From NCBI GenBank assembly GCA_017452565.1, contig JAFTMF010000072.1:1-5948 (forward strand): DNA of 5,948 bases, read 5' to 3'. Below, piece by piece: positions 1-5,275 of this stretch (its first letter is position 1; each line of letters opens with the position of its first letter). The stretch comes from Clostridia bacterium. GTDB lineage: Bacteria > Bacillota > Clostridia > Oscillospirales > CAG-272. The position numbers and the translations under genes were made by a program. The notes under the pieces were generated by a model. The model saw only the letters and a list, made by a program, of their open reading frames with translations. It was not told where the DNA came from and did not search any database.

Positions 1-862
1 ACGCGCCCCGGAGGGCGTGGATCTGGTGGGCGCACTGGAACAGTCTGCCGATCTGCTGATCCGTTACGGCGGTCATACTGCAGCGGCAGGACTCACCGTT
101 CACCGTGACTTTCTGGAGGCTTTTGCCCGGCGATTTGACGAGATCGTTTCCACCGCCACCCGTCAGATGCCGGTGAGAGAGTACGATCTCCCTCTTACCC
201 CCTCTCAAATGACCATTCGGGCAGCCCGTGAGCTGGCTCTTTTGGAGCCTTGCGGGGCAGGCAATCCCCTCCCCCTCTTCTGCTGGGAGAATGCGGTGGT
301 GGATTCGATTCTGCCGATGGGCGAGAAGCATACCAAGCTGATTTGCTCGGGCGAGGGAGTTGCCCATCCCGTGTTGCTCTTCGGTACCCCCCGAAATCTG
401 ATGGACGTATTCCCCGGTGATCGGATCGACCTGCTCCTTGAGCTGTCGGTGAACGAGTTCCGCGGTAATACCACCCTTCAGCTGATCTGCCGCAGCTGCC
501 GTCTCTCTGCGGGACAGATGGCAATTTCCGCCGCCGAACAGCAGCAGATGGAGCGGCTTTTGGCAAGCGATCTGTCGGTGCTCACTTCTGCCGATCTTCC
601 CACCCGAGAAGAGTGCGGACGGATCTATCGGATTCTCCGAGACAGGCTGGGCTACGGACGGAGCGATTTCGTCTCTCCTCGCCATCTGATGCAGAGCGAG
701 GACGGCTACCTTCGTCAGTGGCTGGCGCTGGCGCTGCTCTCCGACGCAGGGCTCTTAACCTTACGAGGCAGCTGCCCATATACTATCACGCTCCCTAAGA
801 CCGACCGTAAGGTGGATCTTACCGCGCTTCCGTTATGGAAGCAAATCCATTCATTGTTTTAA
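1..862 (+). CDS. recJ: Single-stranded-DNA-specific exonuclease RecJ, C-terminal part (5' end outside the window)
   Basis: RecJ is a cytoplasmic 5'-3' exonuclease on single-stranded DNA, used in recombinational repair, mismatch repair and processing of stalled forks. The open frame runs in from the left edge (first full codon at base 2), so the GTG at 17 is internal and not the start. About 286 residues are visible. In order: the end of the DHHA1 domain, with the signature GGHTAAAGL (bases 68-94); an OB-fold DNA-binding domain with LEPCGAGNPLPLF (about 244-282) and NEFRGNTTLQLI (about 451-486), matching the usual RecJ 'PFGxGNP' and 'NxxRGxxxxQL' motifs; then a C-terminal extension of roughly 110 residues that resembles the RecJ_C domain of Firmicutes (PTREECGRIYRIL, bases 599-637). 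The catalytic DHH motifs lie upstream, outside the window. One small oddity is Cys where many homologues have Phe in the PFG motif. It ends with TAA at 860-862, 62 bp before rel. Identification is by motif recognition and context. Confidence 0.94.
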   Translation, partial: RAPEGVDLVGALEQSADLLIRYGGHTAAAGLTVHRDFLEAFARRFDEIVSTATRQMPVREYDLPLTPSQMTIRAARELALLEPCGAGNPLPLFCWENAVVDSILPMGEKHTKLICSGEGVAHPVLLFGTPRNLMDVFPGDRIDLLLELSVNEFRGNTTLQLICRSCRLSAGQMAISAAEQQQMERLLASDLSVLTSADLPTREECGRIYRILRDRLGYGRSDFVSPRHLMQSEDGYLRQWLALALLSDAGLLTLRGSCPYTITLPKTDRKVDLTALPLWKQIHSLF

Positions 863-878
863 CGAAGTTTTAACGAAA
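857..878 (+). repeat. 11-bp tandem direct repeat spanning the recJ stop codon
   Basis: TTTTAACGAAG (857-867) is followed directly by TTTTAACGAAA (868-878): two copies differing only in the last base. The first copy contains the recJ TAA stop; the second carries another TAA, at 871-873, in a different frame. The short duplication looks like a replication-slippage product. It could be a binding site, but nothing else supports that. Confidence 0.6.
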
Positions 879-913
879 AATTGACTATAGATTCGACTGT
901 TTCCGGTCCCGAA

Positions 914-919
914 AGGAGG
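914..919 (+). promoter_or_regulatory. Shine-Dalgarno sequence of rel
   Basis: A perfect AGGAGG lies five bases before the ATG at 925. It settles the start codon of rel. The protein that follows begins as Rel proteins usually do, about 20 residues before the conserved 'KAYxFAAxxH' stretch. Confidence 0.85.
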
Positions 920-924
920 ATCCG

Positions 925-3129
925 ATGACTTACTTTAACATTGAAAAATTGCTGAAAATGCTGGAAGAAACCAATCGGTATTACGATTTCGACAAAATCA
1001 AGAAGGCGTATTTGTTTGCCGCCAAACTGCACGAAGGACAGTTCCGTGTCAGCGGCGAGCCCTACATTCTCCATCCCGTTGCGGTAGCGGAAAACGTAGC
1101 CCAGCTGGGAATGGATACCGACTCCATCTGCGCCGCTCTGCTCCACGATACGGTGGAGGACTGCGGTACGTTGGTAGACCTACAGACCATCGCCCGTGAG
1201 TTTGGCTCTGACGTGGCTCTGCTGGTAGACGGTCTGACCAAGCTGATGCACATCCCCTTCGAGGACAAGGAAGAGGAGCATATGGAGAACCTGCGCAAGA
1301 TGTTCCTGGCAATGTCCAAGGACGTGCGTGTCATTTTCATCAAGCTCTGCGACCGCCTCCACAATATGCGCACCCTGTCGGTGAAGAACGATCAGAAGCG
1401 TCGGAAAACGGCGCTGGAAACTATGCAGGTCTATGCGCCGCTTGCCCACCGTCTGGGCATCCAGCGGATCAAGCAGGAGCTGGAAAATATCTCGCTGTCC
1501 TATCTGGATCCCATCGGCTATGCCGAGATCAAGGGGGATATTGAGCGGAAATACGGCGAAAACCGTGATTTTATCACCGATATCAAGAAGCAGATCACCG
1601 ACAAGCTTCAGGAAAACGGTTTGAACTTCACCATGGACGGCAGAGTGAAGAGCGTATATTCCATCTATCGGAAGATGTTCAATCAGAACAAGTCGCTGGA
1701 TGAAATCTACGATTTCTACGCCGTGCGGATCATCACCCACACCGAGCTGGAGTGCTATACTGCGCTGGGTATCATCCACGATACCTTCAAGTCTATCCCC
1801 GGCAGATTCAAGGACTATATCTCCACCCCTAAGCCCAATTTGTATCAGTCCCTCCACACCACCGTCATCGGCAGAGAAGGCATCCCCTTCGAGGTGCAGA
1901 TCCGTACCCAGCGGATGCACGAGATTGCCGAATACGGTGTGGCCGCTCACTGGAAGTATAAATCCGGTGACAAGAGCCGTGAGGATATCGACCGCCGTCT
2001 GGAATGGGTTGCCAAGCTGGTAGAAACCGAGGACGATACCCGTGACCCCGACGAGTTTATGCAGGCACTGAAGGTGGATATCTTCCAGGACGAGGTCTTC
2101 GTCTTCACCCCCAAGGGCGACGTGATCAATTTGCCCCAAGGCGCTACCCTGGTGGATTTTGCCTATGCCATCCACTCCCAGGTAGGCAACCGTATGATCG
2201 GTGCCAAGATCAACGGCGCCATTGCTCCCATCGACCGCTGTCCTCAAAACGGCGATATCGTGGAAATCCTCACCTCTAATACCGGTAAGGGCCCCAGTCG
2301 TGACTGGCTGAATATGGTCAAGACCGGTGAAGCGCGGAACAAGATCCGCCAGTGGTTCAAGAAGGAACGGCGCACCGAGAACATCATAGTGGGCAAGGGC
2401 GATATCGACCGAGAGCTGAAGCGTCTGGGCAGACCCTACACTCCCGCTCAGCGTGACGAGATCTGCTACAACATCGGCAGCCGAATGGGCTACCATCAGA
2501 CCGACGATCTCTATAATGCGCTGGGCTACGGCGGCATTACCATCGCCAAAATTGCCAACAAGCTGAAGGACGAGTTCGACCGTCTGATTAAGCCCACCAC
2601 TCCCGAGGCTCCCCTCACCGAACAGCAGATTCAGGTGCGTCCTCATAAGAAGAACTTCAGCGGTGTCATCGTGGACGGTGTGGACGGCTGTGAGGTGAAG
2701 TTTGCAAAGTGCTGCAATCCTCTCCCGGGCGATCGGATTCTGGGCTTTATCACCAAGGGATTCGGCATTTCCATCCATAAGCAGGACTGCCCCAACGTGG
2801 CGGAAATCGCAACCAAAGAAGAGAACCGTGACCGCTTCGTCAGCGCATTCTGGGACGATGCGGTGATGCAGACCAAGCAGGGCAGCGAAAACCTTTACGA
2901 AGCCCATCTGCAGATCTTTGCGGAGAACGATATTATGCTGCTGGCCAACATCACCCGTGCGCTGGCCGATATGAAGGTAACCCTTCATCAGATCAACACC
3001 CAAAACAAAGACGGCGAGATGATTCTGAATCTCACCGTTGGCTGTAAGAATACCGACCACTTTACCTCCATCATCTCCCGTATGCGTTCCATCGACAAGG
3101 TCACCGACGTGAAGAGAGGGTCCGCATGA
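925..3129 (+). CDS. rel: Bifunctional (p)ppGpp synthetase/hydrolase, RelA/SpoT family (long RSH, Rel)
   Basis: Rel makes (p)ppGpp from ATP and GDP/GTP on starved ribosomes and hydrolyses it again, which makes it the central stringent-response enzyme of the cell. The 734 residues match the usual length of Firmicutes Rel, and all domains are present. The HD hydrolase domain (about 25-180) keeps H50, the H74-D75 pair in LLHDTVED, and D143 in LCDRLHN. The synthetase domain (about 235-345) has GRVKSVYSIYRK (239-250), DFYAVRI (263-269), the RFKD tetrad (294-297), NLYQSLHT (305-312) and E323 in FEVQIRT. RFKD is the 'RxKD' form of bifunctional enzymes; synthetase-only RelA has 'ExDD'. Next come a TGS domain (about 387-448), a helical region, a zinc-finger-like domain with C596-C597, H618 and C622, and a C-terminal ACT domain (about 657-731). 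No key residue is missing, so both activities are expected. The stop overlaps the start of dtd by four bases. In Bacillus the gene is also called relA. Confidence 0.98.
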   Translation: MTYFNIEKLLKMLEETNRYYDFDKIKKAYLFAAKLHEGQFRVSGEPYILHPVAVAENVAQLGMDTDSICAALLHDTVEDCGTLVDLQTIAREFGSDVALLVDGLTKLMHIPFEDKEEEHMENLRKMFLAMSKDVRVIFIKLCDRLHNMRTLSVKNDQKRRKTALETMQVYAPLAHRLGIQRIKQELENISLSYLDPIGYAEIKGDIERKYGENRDFITDIKKQITDKLQENGLNFTMDGRVKSVYSIYRKMFNQNKSLDEIYDFYAVRIITHTELECYTALGIIHDTFKSIPGRFKDYISTPKPNLYQSLHTTVIGREGIPFEVQIRTQRMHEIAEYGVAAHWKYKSGDKSREDIDRRLEWVAKLVETEDDTRDPDEFMQALKVDIFQDEVFVFTPKGDVINLPQGATLVDFAYAIHSQVGNRMIGAKINGAIAPIDRCPQNGDIVEILTSNTGKGPSRDWLNMVKTGEARNKIRQWFKKERRTENIIVGKGDIDRELKRLGRPYTPAQRDEICYNIGSRMGYHQTDDLYNALGYGGITIAKIANKLKDEFDRLIKPTTPEAPLTEQQIQVRPHKKNFSGVIVDGVDGCEVKFAKCCNPLPGDRILGFITKGFGISIHKQDCPNVAEIATKEENRDRFVSAFWDDAVMQTKQGSENLYEAHLQIFAENDIMLLANITRALADMKVTLHQINTQNKDGEMILNLTVGCKNTDHFTSIISRMRSIDKVTDVKRGSA

Positions 3130-3587
3130 TCGCAGTATTACAACGAGTAACCTCCGCCTCTGTAAAGGTGGACGGACAGATTACCGGCGCGTGCGGGGAA
3201 GGGCTGGCCATCCTCTTGGGCGTTTGCCCCGATGATAGCTCCCACGAGGTAAAAATCCTTGCGGAAAAGATTGCCAAGCTCCGTATCTTTTGCGACGATG
3301 CGGGAAAGATGAACCGATCGGTGGTGGATATCGGCGGCGGTGCGGTGGTGGTTTCCCAGTTCACTCTGATGGCCAACTGCTCCCACGGTAACCGTCCCGA
3401 TTTCTTCGGCGCGGCATCCCCGTCGCTGGCAGAGCCCCTGTACGAAGAATTTGCCGATTATTTGGAAACTCTTCTGCCCGCACCCGTGGGCAGAGGCGTT
3501 TTCGGCGCCGATATGCACTATGAGATCCATAACGACGGTCCCGTGACCATCATTCTGGATACGAAAAATTTAGGAAAGAAAAAATAA
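3126..3587 (+). CDS. dtd: D-aminoacyl-tRNA deacylase (DTD)
   Basis: DTD is a cytoplasmic homodimer that hydrolyses the ester bond between a D-amino acid (or glycine on tRNA-Ala) and tRNA, keeping D-amino acids out of protein synthesis. The 153 residues are normal for the family. Diagnostic features are the start MIAVLQRVTSASVKVDG, SQFTL (77-81), which carries the conserved SQxT motif, GVFGADM (124-130), and NDGPVT (136-141), which corresponds to the NxGPVT motif with the Gly-Pro pair that rejects L-amino acids. The stretch between SQFTL and RPDFF, MANCSHGN, differs from the more common YGDTRKGRR type, but it lies outside the catalytic motifs. The ATG overlaps the rel stop as ATGA, with a purine-rich GAGAGGG about five bases upstream as a modest Shine-Dalgarno, so translation is probably coupled to rel. 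The rel-dtd pair is conserved across Firmicutes (dtd was formerly yrvI in B. subtilis). Confidence 0.97.
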   Translation: MIAVLQRVTSASVKVDGQITGACGEGLAILLGVCPDDSSHEVKILAEKIAKLRIFCDDAGKMNRSVVDIGGGAVVVSQFTLMANCSHGNRPDFFGAASPSLAEPLYEEFADYLETLLPAPVGRGVFGADMHYEIHNDGPVTIILDTKNLGKKK

Positions 3588-3642
3588 GGCTACGCCGTCC
3601 TCGCATTGGAGAGAGAAGGGCAGAGCCTGACTCAAAACTACT

Positions 3643-5118
3643 ATGAAACTGATCATTGACGGCGAAATCAGCCGAACTTACGTGCAAAATCTCTGCCTCC
3701 TCTTTTTCCCGGGAGAAAAATTCAGCGAAAGCGAAGAGATTACCCCCGATACGCCCATCCTGCATCTCACCGTCCGTGAGACCGAGGAGAGCATTTTCGC
3801 TGCAGCCGATCTGACGCTGGGCGACCGAACCGGTCACGGCGAGCATACCGAGCGCTTCAAGGCTGCTATCACCCACGAGCGTAGTCTCAAAATCGCAGCC
3901 GGCAAAGCGGTCTACACCGCAGGCGGTATCGTGCTGGGAGACACCCCTGCTTGGGGCATCCTCACCGGTATCCGCCCTGCCAAGATTGCCCGTCAGATCT
4001 ATTCTATGACCCCCGATGCAGCAAAGGTGCGGAAGGTGCTCAGAGACGAGTATTTCCTCAATCCCAAAAAGGCGGCACTCCTGACGCAGGTAGCCATCAA
4101 CGAAAGCAAAATCATCGAGAGTCTGCCCCCAAATGCCTGCAGTCTCTACGTTTCCATCCCCTTCTGCCCCACTCGTTGCGCCTATTGCTCCTTCGTTTCC
4201 TTTGCTACGAAGCGTCTGCTGTCTCTGATGCCCGCTTACGTGGAGCGTTTGCTCTCCGATCTGGACGCTACCTTTGCGCTGATTCGTGAGCTGGGAATGA
4301 AGATCACCACCGTCTACATCGGCGGCGGCACGCCTACCACGCTGTCGGCAGATCAGATGCAGCTGCTGTTGTCCAAAATCTGCGAGAACGTAGATCCTGC
4401 TACCTTAGAGGAGTTCACCGTAGAAGCGGGCAGACCCGACACCGTCACGGCGGAAAAGCTGGCAGTGATTGCCGCACATGGCGTGACCCGTATCTCCATC
4501 AATCCCCAAACCCTCAACGACGAGGTGCTGAAGGGAATCGGCAGACATCATACCGTGGATGATTTCTACCGTGCGTATTATCAGGCGAGAGAATCGGGTA
4601 TTCCCCAGATAAATACCGACCTGATCGCAGGTCTGCCTGGAGACAGCCATCGCAGCTTCTCCAAGAGTGTGGATTCCATCCTCAAGCTGGAGCCCGACAA
4701 TCTCACCGTGCACACCTTCTGCGTAAAGACCGGTGCCGATCTCGCCCACTGCGGCGGGGATATTTACTCTCCCGTCAGCGCAGAAGCGCAGAAAAGCGTG
4801 GATTACTCCCAGCTGCGGGCGAAAAATTCGGGCTACATCCCCTATTATCTCTACCGTCAGAAGAATGCCGTAGGAAATCTGGAAAACGTAGGCTTCTCTC
4901 TCCCCGGTAAAGAGGGCAAGTACAACGTCTACATAATGGAGGAGGTTCATCCCATCTTCGCCGTGGGTGCTGGTGCTTCCACCAAGATCATCGACCCCCA
5001 GACCGGCAAGATCCGCCGCATCTTTATGAACAAGTACCCCTACGAGTATCTCTCCGACGAGCAAAAAGCACGTTTCCAGACCGATTTTATTGAAGAGATC
5101 AGAAAGTTTTATCAATAA
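3643..5118 (+). CDS. hemZ: HemZ-type radical SAM protein, coproporphyrinogen III dehydrogenase-like
   Basis: This is a cytoplasmic radical SAM enzyme of the HemN/HemW/HemZ superfamily. HemZ proteins are annotated as oxygen-independent coproporphyrinogen III oxidases, but for many members the activity is unproven, and HemW-like relatives act in haem handling. The 491 residues fit HemZ. An N-terminal region (1-165) outside the radical SAM core contains WGILTGIRPAKI (104-115), which is typical of HemZ. The core (about 166-400) has YVSIPFC, then the 4Fe-4S cysteines C175, C179 and C182 (Cx3Cx2C), the SAM-binding IGGGTPTT (226-233), and TDLIAGLPGD (325-334). The C-terminal part has PYYLYRQKN (400-408) and GNLENVGF (411-418), again HemZ-like. 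The residues after C182 are Ser-Phe, so the fourth cysteine of E. coli HemN (CxxCxC) is absent. The ATG at 3643 is the first possible start because an in-frame TGA lies at 3628-3630, yet there is no well-placed Shine-Dalgarno: the nearest purine run, GGAGAGAGAAGGG (3608-3620), is 22 bases away. Position downstream of rel-dtd matches many clostridia. Confidence 0.9.
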   Translation: MKLIIDGEISRTYVQNLCLLFFPGEKFSESEEITPDTPILHLTVRETEESIFAAADLTLGDRTGHGEHTERFKAAITHERSLKIAAGKAVYTAGGIVLGDTPAWGILTGIRPAKIARQIYSMTPDAAKVRKVLRDEYFLNPKKAALLTQVAINESKIIESLPPNACSLYVSIPFCPTRCAYCSFVSFATKRLLSLMPAYVERLLSDLDATFALIRELGMKITTVYIGGGTPTTLSADQMQLLLSKICENVDPATLEEFTVEAGRPDTVTAEKLAVIAAHGVTRISINPQTLNDEVLKGIGRHHTVDDFYRAYYQARESGIPQINTDLIAGLPGDSHRSFSKSVDSILKLEPDNLTVHTFCVKTGADLAHCGGDIYSPVSAEAQKSVDYSQLRAKNSGYIPYYLYRQKNAVGNLENVGFSLPGKEGKYNVYIMEEVHPIFAVGAGASTKIIDPQTGKIRRIFMNKYPYEYLSDEQKARFQTDFIEEIRKFYQ

Positions 5119-5148
5119 TTTGGGTTCATTTGTGAAAACAATCCAATA

Positions 5149-5178
5149 CCTTAAATGGAATTTAGGCGGTTTTGTATA
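5149..5178 (+). terminator. Weak candidate Rho-independent terminator after hemZ
   Basis: CCTTAAAT (5149-5156) can pair with ATTTAGG (5160-5166) around a GGA loop, with one bulged T at 5151. A T-rich stretch follows (CGGTTTTGTATATT, 5167-5180). The stem is AT-rich and the T-run is interrupted and starts three bases late, so termination would be inefficient. Its position between hemZ and the next promoter is right. It is the best candidate in the gap, but not a convincing one. Confidence 0.3.
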
Positions 5179-5208
5179 TTGACAGGAAAAGAATCAATAT
5201 GGTATACT
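5179..5208 (+). promoter_or_regulatory. Sigma-A-type promoter with extended -10, upstream of the lipoprotein gene
   Basis: A perfect -35 box TTGACA (5179-5184) is separated by 18 bases from TATACT (5203-5208), a five-of-six match to TATAAT. The bases just before it, TGG (5200-5202), give the TGn of an extended -10. Transcription would start near 5214-5216 and leave a leader of about 60 bases. This is by far the strongest promoter in the window. It indicates that the lipoprotein gene is transcribed on its own rather than only by readthrough from hemZ. Confidence 0.85.
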
Positions 5209-5226
5209 AATCATAAAGATAAATAT

Positions 5227-5260
5227 GTTTGGATGCTTCAAACCAGTTGAATCTTTCAAT
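5227..5260 (+). promoter_or_regulatory. Pair of small, partly exclusive hairpins in the lipoprotein mRNA leader
   Basis: GTTTGGA (5227-5233) pairs with TTCAAAC (5237-5243) over a TGC loop, with one G-U pair. TTGAA (5247-5251) pairs with TTCAA (5255-5259) over a TCT loop. The same TTGAA can instead pair with the first TTCAA (5237-5241), so the two folds compete. The second hairpin ends two bases before the AAGGAGG ribosome-binding site. A role in translation or mRNA stability is possible. I do not recognise a known riboswitch. Confidence 0.35.
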
Positions 5261-5261
5261 C

Positions 5262-5268
5262 AAGGAGG
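5262..5268 (+). promoter_or_regulatory. Strong Shine-Dalgarno of the lipoprotein gene
   Basis: AAGGAGG sits seven bases before the ATG at 5276. It fixes the start of an open frame that has no stop inside the window and could easily be overlooked. Confidence 0.88.
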
Positions 5269-5275
5269 TTTAGAA

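Noticed and set aside
17..19. GTG at 17 as the start of a short recJ-like gene
   Set aside because: The frame continues to the left edge and encodes RecJ sequence before the GTG (RAPEG). The visible part starts in the middle of the DHHA1 domain, so the true start is outside the window.
881..909. Possible promoter for rel starting with TTGACT (881-886)
   Set aside because: The bases 16-18 downstream (around CGGTCC, 904-909) do not resemble a -10 box. TATAGA (886-891) could be a -10 but has no -35 at the right distance. rel is probably read from upstream or from a promoter I cannot identify.
900..914. Small hairpin TTTC/GAAA just before the rel Shine-Dalgarno
   Set aside because: A four-base, AT-rich stem with a seven-base loop is too weak to claim as regulatory.
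1180..3060. A 626-codon open frame on the - strand, entirely antisense to rel
   Set aside because: Its translation has no recognisable domain, it lies fully within the certain rel gene, and long antisense frames are expected from GC-biased codon use. It is a shadow of rel.
4405..5115. A 236-codon - strand open frame antisense to hemZ
   Set aside because: It overlaps the conserved radical SAM gene completely and shows no domain, start signal or family resemblance.
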